This document shows positions 1 to 10,559 of a stretch of 64,000 nucleotides of DNA, piece by piece. Origin of the DNA: Sindora glabra (Eukaryota; Streptophyta; Magnoliopsida; Fabales; Fabaceae). Below the pieces are notes generated by a model. It worked only from the letters and a program-made list of their open reading frames with translations, was not told where the DNA came from and searched no databases. The stretch spans positions 1,240,001 through 1,304,000 of the forward strand of contig CM035234.1 of assembly GCA_020226215.1 (NCBI GenBank), in the 5' to 3' direction. A program made the translations under genes and the position numbers. Within the stretch, counting starts at the first letter, position 1. Every line of letters begins with the position of its first letter.

Positions 1-1799
1 ATATTGGAGCAGAGAAGAACATGGATGAGGATGATTGAGGGAACTCCGTGACAAAAAGTTGGAGGTTGGTTGCCTCTAGATGGAAATTGTTCATTTCATG
101 CTTTTCGAAGTTTGAAGAAAGGACCACAAATAGGCTTCAATAATTAAGTGCTAGAACACAAGCAAAGCATTACCACTGATCTATCGAAAAAGAAATTGGG
201 AAAGGACCCTATATACTATACCAACAATGAAAAGGGTAGTGAGAAATGTTTCTGGTCGTACTAATGACCTTACCTTAATTTATATGATGTCATATCAACT
301 TTGAAGTCTACTGGAGTAAAGCACGGCAAAGAGACCTTTTTCTTTTTAAAGCGTTTTTAATAATATAATAATATTTAATATTATTTTTATGAGCTTTTCT
401 CTTATTATACTGTGGATTTATATTAAATTTTTTCTTCTATCATATTATGGGCTCAAACCCAATATTCGTTATATTCTGAATTAAGATCAGACTTATTTTC
501 AAACTAAATACTTATGTATGTATATGTTAAGTAGTTTTTCATTTCTACTGTTCCAAGAAAAGACCTCTTTTTGCTGAATCTAACCTTTATTTGAATTTAT
601 AATTCATTATCTCTTTTCAATATTAATTAAATGACGTGCTAGAAATCAGTTTTAATATGAGTTTTAAGTGATTAAGTAATCAAGATACCATTATTAACTG
701 GCGTGTGTGTGAGTGATATAACTATTCATATATCCGTCAAATTATGAACTGAGAACATTGATCACACTTCTTGATAATTATCAAAATTTAAGCAAATTGA
801 AAAAGAAGTAATTGATTTCTGGACTAAAACTAAAGCCTAATATATGTGGGTAGCTACCTAGTTTCAAGGCATGCATGCGCTTACTATAGGTGTCTAGTAG
901 GGTACCTGTAGCCTTACACACAACACCATGTATTAGTACACTGAATTAATATTAAAGAAGTCATTATGCAGGTAATGATAAAGACAGAAGAGTTTCTGTG
1001 AAGATACTGCAAATCCACAAACATGGGTTAAGAAACATAGAATACCACACGTTTTATAAGACAAGTCCATTCCACTAGACTGCATTATTATTTGAAGGGA
1101 TTTGCTTCGATGTAACTTTTAAAAAAAGGTTGCATTGATACGTGTTTTAATTTTAATGAGAAAATTTTATAAAATTTATAACTTTTTTATATAATGTAAG
1201 TTATATGATGTAAACTATATAAGGTATAATTATTTATAAGATCTTACAATTTTTTTCATAAATTTCGTAATATAAAATTACGATTCTTAGAATATAAAAA
1301 ATTTAAGATGTTATGAAAAAATTATAAATTTTATATAAAAGGTTACAAGTTTTATAAAAAAAATTACATAAAATTTGCAATGATTATATCAGTATATTTA
1401 CTTTTGAAAGTATACTAAGAAAGTTCCTCGTTTAAAAATAGTAGTATTTACATTTTTATGTTCATTCACAATTCTCTACCTATGGTGTATAGCATGACTC
1501 AAAGAAGTCCCACCTTTTTTTCACTCAAATTTTACTATAGAAGTGTTGAGAATGGATAAGAAAGATGTAACTAGCATTTTTCTATCATAAAATTCAAAAT
1601 CAGGCTATCTTATCTTGGATTTTTAGCCTGTCGCGAACTATAGACAAGGATATACTGAAAAAAGGCCGACTCAAAGACAAGCAATGTTAAGAGACAAGTG
1701 GGAAGACAACCAAAAGTTAGAAAAAAAAAACATTGAATTGGGTATGTGCAAGCAAAAGTTACATCCTCCAAATAAGTTCCAATCAAATTGGTTTGCAAC

Positions 1800-1847
<48 letters not shown>

Positions 1848-2029
1848 TTAACACACAATGGGATGTCTTGTTCTTTAGGTCATGCTATATTAAGACCTAG
1901 TAACTGTAAAATAGTGATATATAGCATGGAGCCCGTATATTAGTTACATCATTTACAAATTCCATCTTTCTTGCTGTTAAACTTCATCACTCGGAAGGAG
2001 GCAATAATCTTTGCATCATTTCTTCCAAA
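1..2029. other. Intergenic region upstream of zinc finger gene
   Basis: AT-rich non-coding DNA with no convincing gene. The stretch 1,130-1,400 is an AT-rich block with repeated runs resembling ttataaaattt. A CT microsatellite lies at about 1,804-1,839, some 190 bp before the zinc finger start codon, so it may belong to that gene's promoter or leader. Nothing else is recognised here. Confidence 0.5.
1804..1839. repeat. (CT)n microsatellite
   Basis: An almost pure CT dinucleotide run of about 18 units. CT/GA tracts are common in plant leaders and core promoters, and this one lies upstream of the zinc finger gene. The arginine/glutamate-rich reading frame on the other strand is only a translation of this repeat. 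Confidence 0.9.
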
Positions 2030-2821
2030 ATGGACCTCCACAAGTCAGAGCCATGTCCATCTGAAAATTTGAACATCATCTCATTTTCAGACCCTCCAAC
2101 CTTCCCAAAGTCCTCAATGAATAGCCAAAGAGAAAGACCAGAAGACCAAAAACACCCACATGGCTCATCTTCCTGTCTTTTACTTGATCTAAGTCTTTCC
2201 AGCAAAGATTTAGGTGATAAATCAAAGCCTGAGCTCAATCTCATTGACTGTTTCCATACGAATTCATCCCTGCACTCCTCAGAATCTCCTAATGACTTCG
2301 AGCCCCGGATTTTTTCATGTAACTACTGCCAGAGAAAGTTTTATAGTTCACAAGCACTTGGAGGCCACCAGAATGCACACAAGCGAGAAAGGAGTTTGGT
2401 TAAAAGAGGACACAAAGTTGGTTCAGCCGGATCGGCAGATTTTGGTCAGAGGTATTCTAGCATGGCTTCTCTGCCATTGCATGGCTCATGTAACAGACCG
2501 CTTGGGATTCAGGTGCATTCAATGATTAATAAGCCCTCTTATCAGACCCCCATTATTGGTTTTTCTCGTTCCCAGGGCCAAAATGGATGGCGGAGGCCGG
2601 CTATGGATTCACAGCCTGTAATTGGGCAGCTTTCATCTGGGAATTTCAATGTTGGAGCTGAAACTGAATCATCCTTGTGTGTTGGCATTCCAAGACTAGG
2701 AAAGTTGTCTCCAACGTTGGTGACAGAAGGAGCGAGAGGTTATTGGTTGAATAGTACTGTTAATCATTTAAACACTAAACAAGAGGACTTGCAGAAGCTT
2801 GACTTGTCCCTCAAACTCTAA
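2030..2821 (+). CDS. C2H2 zinc finger protein, ZFP4/ZFP7-like, with EAR repression motifs
   Basis: An intronless 263-residue protein. It has one plant-type (EPF) C2H2 finger at about residues 97-117: Cys97, Cys100, His113, His117, with the plant signature QALGGH at 108-113 and the following basic KRER. Leucine-rich EAR-type motifs (LDLSLS at 52-57 and LDLSLKL at the extreme C-terminus, 257-263) predict recruitment of TOPLESS-type corepressors. This arrangement of one finger mid-protein and a C-terminal EAR is typical of the Arabidopsis ZFP1/3/4/7 group, nuclear transcription factors of about 200-270 residues. Length and layout fit ZFP4 or ZFP7 best, but the exact orthologue cannot be fixed without alignment. 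The start is the first ATG of the open frame, and the protein is complete. Regions outside the finger and EAR motifs are Ser/Asn-rich and probably disordered. A CTTT microsatellite follows in the 3' untranslated region. Confidence 0.95.
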   Translation: MDLHKSEPCPSENLNIISFSDPPTFPKSSMNSQRERPEDQKHPHGSSSCLLLDLSLSSKDLGDKSKPELNLIDCFHTNSSLHSSESPNDFEPRIFSCNYCQRKFYSSQALGGHQNAHKRERSLVKRGHKVGSAGSADFGQRYSSMASLPLHGSCNRPLGIQVHSMINKPSYQTPIIGFSRSQGQNGWRRPAMDSQPVIGQLSSGNFNVGAETESSLCVGIPRLGKLSPTLVTEGARGYWLNSTVNHLNTKQEDLQKLDLSLKL

Positions 2822-2877
2822 GTAGTTCCCCACAAAAAATCTCATTGTACCTGTGTGTTTTCTTCATTCAAATAGAG

Positions 2878-2912
2878 CTTTCTTTCTTTCTTTCTTTCTT
2901 TCTTTCCTTTCT
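2878..2912. repeat. (CTTT)n microsatellite in 3' UTR
   Basis: About eight CTTT units begin roughly 57 bp after the zinc finger stop codon, so the tract probably lies within that gene's 3' untranslated region. Confidence 0.85.
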
Positions 2913-3109
2913 TACCTTTTCTCTCTGACATAAATTCATTTTGGCTACTATCTTATAGGAGGTTTGTGTATTGCTGTTCTTTACTTCGAGGTTATGGATT
3001 TCTTACGATTTCATTTGAAAGATAAAATTTCCATGATAAATTGATCCTTCATGCTTCTCACTTCTTTGTAACACAAACCTATTCGATTGATCAAATTTCA
3101 TGCTGTCAA

Positions 3110-4000
3110 AAGCTCTTATACTTGGTAGGGGAAGTTGATCATCTTAGAACTTCAATGGTGTCTAAATTCCTCGATCAACTTAGGAGGCAAACAAGTTTTC
3201 AATCCTTTCAGCAATTGAAAGATTAATTCCACAACCATAAATTGAAGGGTTTGCATGTATTAGATTCGTTCATAACATATAGGTCAGCCACTGCAGGAAA
3301 ATACGTGGCAAGAAATGCAGCTGCTGGAGCTGATGTTACTTTTACTGCTATAATTACATATTTAGATCAAGCTTCAGCTTTGTTACGAGTTATTCTTCTT
3401 ATGAATATTAGAAAACATCCATTCACATTGGCACAGAGAGAAAATGAAAAATATCCAAATTAATGGGTTGTCTTGTATGACAGTGCACCTAATGTCAACT
3501 TGGTACTGTTTGGATCAAGGTATATATGTCTCATAAGTCAAGTGACATCACACTGTGTAGATTTTTGGATTCTAGTGGCTATTAATTTATTGTTCTTATG
3601 CAAGATGGTCCACCAAATGCGCATAAATTTAATGGTTCTGATTGTCTGTGTGACTCCTACTTTGACCCACCTGCAGTTGGAGAATAGACCATCTCTATTG
3701 AGATCAAAAAAGTAGGTGGCAAAAGCAAGTAATATGAAAAGATAAAATATTCTAATCGCATTCTTTGTTGAGCATAATTTTTTTACAACTGCACATATAA
3801 TATATCTAAATTCGGTTATTTTTATTTTAAAATGAAGACAACGAGCTTCATTTAAATTTTATTATGTATACAATCATGAAAGATATTCGTAAAAAATAAC
3901 AGTGCAAGCAACACTGTTGATATGTAGATGGAAGTGAGCCACAAGATGACCCTCAGCTCTGCTATCGCATCATTTTAAAGGAAATGCTTAATTACAGGGT
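3110..4000 (+). pseudogene. Decayed multi-exon protein-coding fragment, family not identified
   Basis: Several stretches read like real protein but are broken. From about 3,125 to 3,520 one frame gives protein-like sequence (for example VDHLRTSMVSKFLDQLRRQ, then AAAGADVTFTAIITYLDQAS, then LYDSAPNVNLVLFGS) interrupted by stop codons at about 3,224 and 3,461. A GT follows in an AG|GTATAT context. About 85 bp later, after an AG, another frame reads DGPPNAHKFNGSDCLCDSYF and on to IEIKKVGGKSK, again with in-frame stops. A third piece at about 3,927-3,998 contains DDPQLCYRIILKEMLNYR and ends at a good donor, AGG|GTAAGT. Exon-like pieces separated by intron-like gaps suggest a genomic duplicate of an intron-containing gene, not a processed copy. 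I do not recognise the family and assign no function. Confidence 0.55.
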
Positions 4001-5410
4001 AAGTCTTGATTTCTTACCTACTAGATATCTCATGCAGGACCCGCAAACTTGTAGGTCCATATCTGCCTCGATGTTTACAACTTAATCTGAATTAATCATG
4101 AAACACAATTAAGATGTAAACTAACTGAAAATCTAGTCATTATGACAGTTAATAATAATAGTAATCTCATAATTACGTAGGATAGGAAGTACGCGGAAGC
4201 GACAGGGGCATCTCATATTTGAAAACATGGATTCTAAGTTGGATTTCACATTGGCCAATTGCAGTACTTCTGTTGGACTGTCTATTTAACTTGTGGTGCC
4301 GAGCCTTAGTCTCCACCATTTTTCAGTAAGAAATTGAACCTTTAATTTTGCCTCTTTAACAAGAAAGATATACAGCTTTATGTGCACCAATGAAATAAAT
4401 TACGGGAAACACGTGGAGCGATCGTTTTGGCCAAATTTGGTGACACTTTGAAGCAAGTGCTTCATCTTGTTCATCAAGATCTTCTATGATAATAAAAGAA
4501 TAGATTGTAAGTCCTAATATGATTTTTTCAGTTCATATCAGCATCTGAGTTAGGCTGATGAGACTTGTGTGTACGTTCTATGTTGTCGGCAAAGCATATA
4601 GAACCGCTTCCTGTAGAATGAGCATGTTATGCAATAGTTTAAGAGTATGGATTTTTTCCCCTTTTTTGATTTATGCCCTCCCCCACCACGTCTACTATTC
4701 TTATTTTCAGTAAAAAATTTATGCCTGCCCAATTTGACTGTTATGGAAGAAATAAAAGATAGTTTGAGGTACTCTATCAACTTATAACTTGAACCATTTA
4801 ATTCAATTCAATTTGATTTCAACCCTGCAATAAATTATGATATTAATCTAAATATTTGGAAGAGTAAACACTCTAAAAAACAAATAAATAAATTGAACGA
4901 CTTATTCATTTTGGTTTAGTTACCAGCACTGACTTAATTTAATGAAAGAAACTAAATAATTAGTCATCTATTTCCTTATTTTAGTGGAAAAAACATGTTA
5001 TCTAATTCCTATCATGTTTCATACAATTTGTTCATACATTTGCAGATACAACAAACTGGTAAAATAGGAGGCCATGGAACGACTAAAGACAACGTTAGAG
5101 CCAAGATCTGATGGACAATGTGGGTAAATGCATTTCAATATTTTAATTGGAGTAAACTCTTAAAATTAGTGGGGGTATTTTGAATGAAATACATAATGTT
5201 ACATAAAATTTTAAGAAAGTCGGTAGAAGCACTCATTCAAGCTAGAATATGTGTATATGTAGCTCCGCCACTGTCAAAAGAGAAACTGAATTTCATCATA
5301 ATCATTACTGATTGTTGATCATAACTATATAGGAGGATAGAATTCTCGATGCCAGATTACAAGTATGATTCAATGACTTGCTAATCTACAATACTAGAAA
5401 TCCAATCCCT
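4001..5410. other. Intergenic region
   Basis: AT-rich sequence between the pseudogene fragment and the 3' end of the MAM33-type gene. Short open frames are scattered here, none with coherent protein character. The last part should include the 3' untranslated region of the MAM33-type gene. Nothing else is recognised. Confidence 0.5.
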
Positions 5411-7113
5411 TCATCTCTTTTCAATGAAAGACTTTACTGTCTGCATCCACCTTATGAACTCTGTTTTATCCTTGTTTTTAATGTATCCATGCACGAAAGC
5501 GGCAAGTTCATCATTTATATCCCTTGCTTCCAAGAAGTCATAAAGGCTATCTTGCAAATCATCGTCCAATTCCCTGTCAAAAAACCAATAGCAATCGCAG
5601 AAACTTCAATCCAGCCGTTGTCCAAGATTGTAAGCTAATGAAAAAAGCTAACTGCACATTTAACTCCCATACGCCAATTTACACACTTAAATACATGGCA
5701 CAGTCAGAATCAAATAGAAGCTGTGTTTGCCACGTGGTCAAGTGCGAGGGAGTTATGAATGCAAGTAGCACTACTGTAAGCTAACAAGTTGCAAAGGAGA
5801 TGAGTAGGTTAACCTACTTGAATTCAGGACCAGCATAAGGCTGAGCTACCATTTTATCATTTGAACGTGTTAATAGTCTATTAATCTCTATAGCATCTGG
5901 CCAAGCAGAGCACAAAATCTCCAAGACATTACCACCTTCACCCTTGGAGATGTTAACAATCAAGGTAATGTGAAGCTGCACTTCTTCCCCAATTCCTCCT
6001 TTACCACAACCTGAATTTGAGGCGGGAACAGCTCCATCAAACATGGTCGCTTCAACTTTGATGTCTTCATCCGCGTATTTTCTTTTCAATCTAATCCATT
6101 GCTCTCCAGGTCGCTCATCAATCATAAATGAACCGAACTTGGTAACAGGCTGCAAAACAAGAAAAGAAATGACACTAGCAACTCAGAAACAGTCTGCACA
6201 ACAATAACAGCCACAACAAAACCAACTCAGAAGAGAAAATAGAGGAATTAGTATAAAGAAACAAGGGAGAAGTCGATAATATAACATTTTCAGGACTATA
6301 AATTTCCATAATCTAGCTGAAGAAAGAAGGAAATTTTCAGAAACCCATGTTTGCTTGCTAAGAAAACTTAAAATACCTGAACAAAGACCCAAACTTGCGT
6401 TCCCATTGATGTCAGAAGTTACAGATCCTTTCAGAAAAATAAATCAAACCCCCATATAATCTTCAATCGCCGCAACCAAGTGCAAGCAACATACAGTTTT
6501 CTAACACATACCCTACCAAAATCAATCAAGCCCTTTGGTTCAAAAGTTCAAATAAGTAAATAACAAAGCAAACCCCGAACTTTTCTTCGACTTAACCAAC
6601 TCCTATTACACAGCTGATCCAAATATAAATACACACACACACACACACACAAAGCAAACCCCAAACTTTATTGCAACTTAATCAACCCCTATTACACATC
6701 TAATCCAAATATAAATATAAACACACACACACTACACATCTAATCCAAATATAAATATAAACACACACACACACACACAGAGAACGAATTAAAAGTTGAA
6801 AATTATCAACGAAAAGTTTTGATATTTATGAACTGATATATAGAGAGGTAAAACGAGAAGATAGCGGGGAAATGACCTGCTTGGGAGGGGATCGTTCGAG
6901 CTCGTACTGAATCTCATTTCGAAGGAGTCTCAGGATGTTTCCTTCGAAAGCTGATTTGCGCATTTCGGAGATGTAAGTCCTTCGGAAATGGTACAGAGGA
7001 TTACGATTAGATACATTCTTTGGAATTCCAAGTAAGTACACAGAGGGTAATGCTTGTTGTTGGTGAAGTTGCCGAATTAGGGTTTTTCTGAGGTAACAAA
7101 TAAGGCGAGCCAT
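5411..7113 (-). CDS. Mitochondrial glycoprotein family (MAM33/p32) protein
   Basis: Three exons on the minus strand: 7,113-6,877, 6,149-5,818 and 5,573-5,411, giving 732 nt and 243 residues. Splice sites are GT-AG: exon 1 ends CAG|GTCATT, exon 2 ends CAA|GTAGGT, and acceptors are TTGCAG and TGACAG. The N-terminus (MARLICYLRKTLIRQ) is basic and lacks acids for over 40 residues, as expected of a mitochondrial presequence. The conserved core begins near residue 52 with RKSAFEGNILRLLRNEI. It continues with the family's beta-strand segments (DERPGEQWIRLKRKY, QLHITLIVNISKG), the Y-x-GP-x-F-K motif, and the C-terminal helix LDDDLQDSLYDFLEARDI ending WMQTVKSFIEKR. The family forms acidic, doughnut-shaped trimers in the mitochondrial matrix and is linked to oxidative phosphorylation and ribosome homeostasis; plant members are poorly characterised. 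An in-frame ATG lies upstream at 7,305, but the ATG at 7,113 gives the family-like start. Confidence 0.93.
6565..6780. repeat. About 86-bp tandem repeat with (AC)n tracts, in intron 1
   Basis: Two full units and a partial third. Each unit combines an AAAGCAAACCCC start, a CCAAATATAAATA segment and a terminal (AC)n run. Units begin at 6,565 and 6,651, and a truncated unit begins near 6,732. The array lies wholly within the first intron of the MAM33-type gene. The AC runs are about 20, 12 and 18 bases long, so it is a compound, probably length-variable locus. Confidence 0.8.
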
Positions 7114-8002
7114 TGAAGAGGAGGAGGGATAGCAGCGTAAGATTAGGGAAAGAAAGGAGCAGGGTCTAGTAGCAGGGCAAGGGTTTATGGGACTCTCTTC
7201 ACTTCCTCCAACTCTCTGTTTAGAAGAGACAGAGAGAGAGAGAGCTTCTGTTCTTTCTTTGCCCCGTTCAAGAGGAATTATTTTTTTAAACATAAATAAA
7301 ATCATGCCTTTTTTGTTCTATGAATATTAATGAAGCGGATATTTTTTAAAAAAATAGGGATTTATTTTTTATACAGTGAGAAAAAAAGAGGGTAGAATTT
7401 TTTTTCTCGACATTCACTTTATTCTTGTTATATAAATGGGACTTTATTTATAAAATTTTAATTTAATTTATTATTAATAAAGAATATTCGATTTTATGAG
7501 AAGAAAACAAATTTTTTTAACAATAATAAAAATATTTTAATAACTTTTTATCAATACAATAACGTATAAATAGATAATTGACATAAAATTATGAGATTTA
7601 CAAGCAAGCTTTGTGTCCCATCTATCTAAGTAGCATAATTTTCTAATTTTCATGGAAGCAACTACAGACTACTAGATCCTTGATATATATAAAAAAATGA
7701 TTTCAAATGTTGCATATTTTCATACAGCCTAATTATTAATTATTCATTTGTGTATTTTAAGATTTTAGATTTCATTTTCCCCTTAAAATTTTAAGAATTG
7801 TGGTTGTTTCTTATTATAATATATATCCTGCAATGGATAATTTCAAGGTTCATACTTTCATATAGCCCGTTTAGCAAGTTTGCTAGTAAATAAAAAATGG
7901 TTAAAAACTATGAAATTTTTAAATGGAAAATTTTTGAATAAAAATTGCTATGCCTTCAGGCAAGTTATCTACAATGAATTGGAAACTTCACAAGCTAGTT
8001 AC
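7114..8002. other. Promoter/intergenic region between two minus-strand genes
   Basis: Upstream region of the MAM33-type gene and downstream region of the membrane-protein gene. The first 150 bp hold a mixed-purine GA tract at 7,218-7,242, probably leader sequence. From 7,320 to 7,980 it is very AT-rich with no protein-like frame. No transposon ends were recognised. Confidence 0.5.
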
Positions 8003-9810
8003 TTAAGAAGGCTGTCCACCTTGGTTCTGGTCCTTCCGGCCCTGAGGAGAACCAGTGGCATCTGCCACTGAATGCTTTGAACTCTCTTGGCCTAATTCTG
8101 GTTTCAGCTTTGGAGCATCATGCTTATTAAGATGGTCTTTATCTTCAACTTCCTTTGAGGTAGAACTTCCATTGTCGCTTCTTCGCCCAGAAGATTCAAG
8201 GTGTTTTTTCTCACCGCGAATTGGTTTACTGCTTGATTGTTTCTTTGGTTCAACCACAATTTCCTTCACAGCCTCCTCAAGTTTGTCAAGTCTCTCTTTC
8301 ACCTTCAAAATCTGTGGATCAATTATTGCTTGTTTTTCCTTAGGGGGGTTTAGTTTCATTTCCTTTTCCCTTTCTTTTGCTTCCTCTTCTTCCTTTTGCT
8401 TTCTCTTCTGCTCCACTTCCTAATAAGTAATTGCACAAAATATTATATAAGGGAAAACCATTAAAGACATGGACATTCTATTTTCGTTGCCAAAGGTCAT
8501 TATAAAGACACGTATATTAAAAACGGGGGACGAGGGAGCCTGCAATGACCTTAACATCAAGTGACATAAGATGAAGACATCATATAATCATGGACATGAG
8601 GTTCAATATTCAATTCAATTATGAAAACATACCACTTCCATTTTTCTCATCTCATAACGAGCATATTGAGCCACTAGATATACAGCTGTAACATGAAAAT
8701 ACTTAGATTCATTAAAAAGGTACTGGCAGAGGTCAGAAGTTAATAAAAATGGTCAATTAAATGGCAAAGCGCTAATTTCATACCCAAGGAAGGCAATAAG
8801 GCAAAGAAAAGTTGTACAAGATGAAAATCAAGCCTGCCCATGAAAGACAAACATTTCAGAATAGTTTCAGCTACTAACATGAAGATGCTAAGTGCTAAGC
8901 AGGCAGCAATAATTGTTCATTGAAACAATATAAAGAAGTAGACACTTTGCACATAGTGTTAATAATTATTGAACTAATGGGTGAGATGCAAAGCATAATC
9001 ATTAGGATATGCACGAAGAAATTTCCTCACAACAAATTCCACACATTTTCCACCCTTTTTTCTTTTTGGTGCAGTTTCAACTTAAAGGTGCCAGTAATAA
9101 AAGTATGCAAAATAAGATTAATCAATTCTAGTGTTAAAACTTCGCCCGGATATCCTCAGACAACATTTTCAAACATCAGTAAGCATTAGAGTTTCCTCTT
9201 GTGGTTGAAGCGATAAATGCATGGCAATTAGATCTCTTCTCAAGTTCTATCTCGGCTCTCCACAGAACACAACCAGAGACAAAAGAGAATAACAATTTCA
9301 TCCTGTTTCGTTTATAGTCCAACCCAAATGAACACAAATGCGAGGAGAATATAGTGTTAATATCAAAATACTGGGTCACATTTCTGAAGAAAAATGTAAA
9401 CAGAAATTGCTCAATGAAATAAGACAAAGCAAAGCTGAATCAATTAGCCTAAAACACAAACCAAACAATGGCAAAAGCAAAATACGGAAATCATATAACA
9501 GAAAATCCAAAAACGCAAGATTTGAAAACAAATAAAATTACCCAAATTTCTTTTTCTTTGGTGGGTCAGAGAAGAGCATCTTAGCCGCAGTCATGAAGTC
9601 CATATTTTCCAACTGCCTATACCTTTCATCGTAATGACTAACATTAGATTCGAGCTTCTGACTGATAATGTCGTTGTCGTTCCTTAGAGGAGGTTTGTTC
9701 GAATTGGTTTTGCCGTTGTTAGTGGTTTCAGTGGAAAATGATCCGGTTCGAGTTCGAATAAGCTTGAATCGCTCCGAGAATCGGACCCAGCTGGCTCGGA
9801 AACGAAACAT
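8003..9810 (-). CDS. Probable mitochondrial single-pass membrane protein with charged coiled-coil tail, function unknown
   Basis: Four exons on the minus strand: 9,810-9,542, 8,833-8,784, 8,685-8,633 and 8,419-8,003, giving 789 nt and 262 residues. All junctions keep frame with GT-AG borders (TTTGG|GTAATT, CTTGG|GTATGA, GTG|GTATGT; acceptors GGGCAG, TTACAG, TTATTAG). The N-terminus is Arg/Phe-rich (MFRFRASWVRFSERFK), like a mitochondrial presequence. Residues 94-112 (HLVQLFFALLPSLAVYLVA) form one hydrophobic segment, followed by RYEMRKMEVEVEQKRKQKEE, which starts a Lys/Glu-rich probable coiled coil, and then a Ser/Lys/Asp-rich disordered tail. The two tiny middle exons (50 and 53 nt) encode exactly the membrane segment and its edges. 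I do not recognise a named domain. A mitochondrial inner-membrane scaffold or assembly role is possible but is only inference. It is complete, with the start at the first ATG of the open frame. Confidence 0.85.
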
Positions 9811-10550
9811 CAGTTTCTTCCTCCCAACGTCAATGGTGTCGAGAGGGAGGGTCCGGCCGTGATACCCTCAATTTTCAGGCGAACCCACCGTGCTGATGGT
9901 GGTGACGGCCGCTAACTCAAAAACCGGTAAAGAAGGAGTTGATTAAGCCGCCATTTGGGTCATCCAGGTTAGAGGTGGGTTTTGGTTAGTGGGCTGACTT
10001 GGACTTGTTGGCTATTCTTGCACGAATTTGGGTTACGGAAGTTAAATGTAGAAACCTCTAAATAAACCTAAAAATCAAAATAAATAAAATCAGGCCCACA
10101 CAAAAAGAAAGAACTAACTTTATCTTTGTCAAAATCTAAGATAAAATTTATGAAATATGGTATTAATATTTATAATTTATAATATTTATAAAAAAATTGA
10201 AATAATAATTTTTTTCATAATAATAAAAATTATTAAATTATTAAATACAGTTGAATATAAAAGAAGACACAACTTGTTAGATATCACTTTTACTAAAGTC
10301 TCACAACAAGAATGTTGTCAACTAACCACAAGCCGCTAATTCCAAAATGATTGACGCTTAGAATAACCTATTTTAATTTCTTGGAGTAACGTTCAAATAG
10401 ATTTACATTTCTTTTAGAATTTAAATTCGATTTTTGAAGTAAAATATTTTTGTATTATCAATGAATTGAAAGATATTACATCATTAAAAATTTTAAAAAT
10501 AATTAAAAAATTTACTAACATTAAAAATAATGTTAACAATTGTTAAATGG
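9811..10550. other. Promoter of membrane-protein gene and AT-rich spacer
   Basis: From 9,811 to about 10,000 the sequence is GC-richer than its surroundings, as expected for the leader and proximal promoter of the minus-strand gene starting at 9,810. From 10,080 on it is AT-rich and featureless. Confidence 0.5.
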
Positions 10551-10559
10551 TATAATAAT

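Noticed and set aside
1..94. Minus-strand open frame from ATG at 94 to the window edge (about 31 codons)
   Set aside because: Too short to judge, no recognisable family; could be the start of a gene outside the window but chance cannot be excluded.
1610..1858. Minus-strand frame with alternating Arg/Glu
   Set aside because: It is the translation of the (CT)n microsatellite.
1987..2525. Frames overlapping the zinc finger gene on both strands
   Set aside because: Shadow frames of the real coding sequence without family similarity.
5378..5784. Two plus-strand frames of 86 codons
   Set aside because: Antisense to exon 3 and intron 2 of the MAM33-type gene.
6183..6392. Minus-strand 69-codon Cys/Leu-rich frame
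   Set aside because: Lies in intron 1 of the MAM33-type gene and does not extend either exon.
8055..8423. Plus-strand 122-codon Ser/Phe-rich frame
   Set aside because: Antisense of the charged tail exon of the membrane-protein gene.
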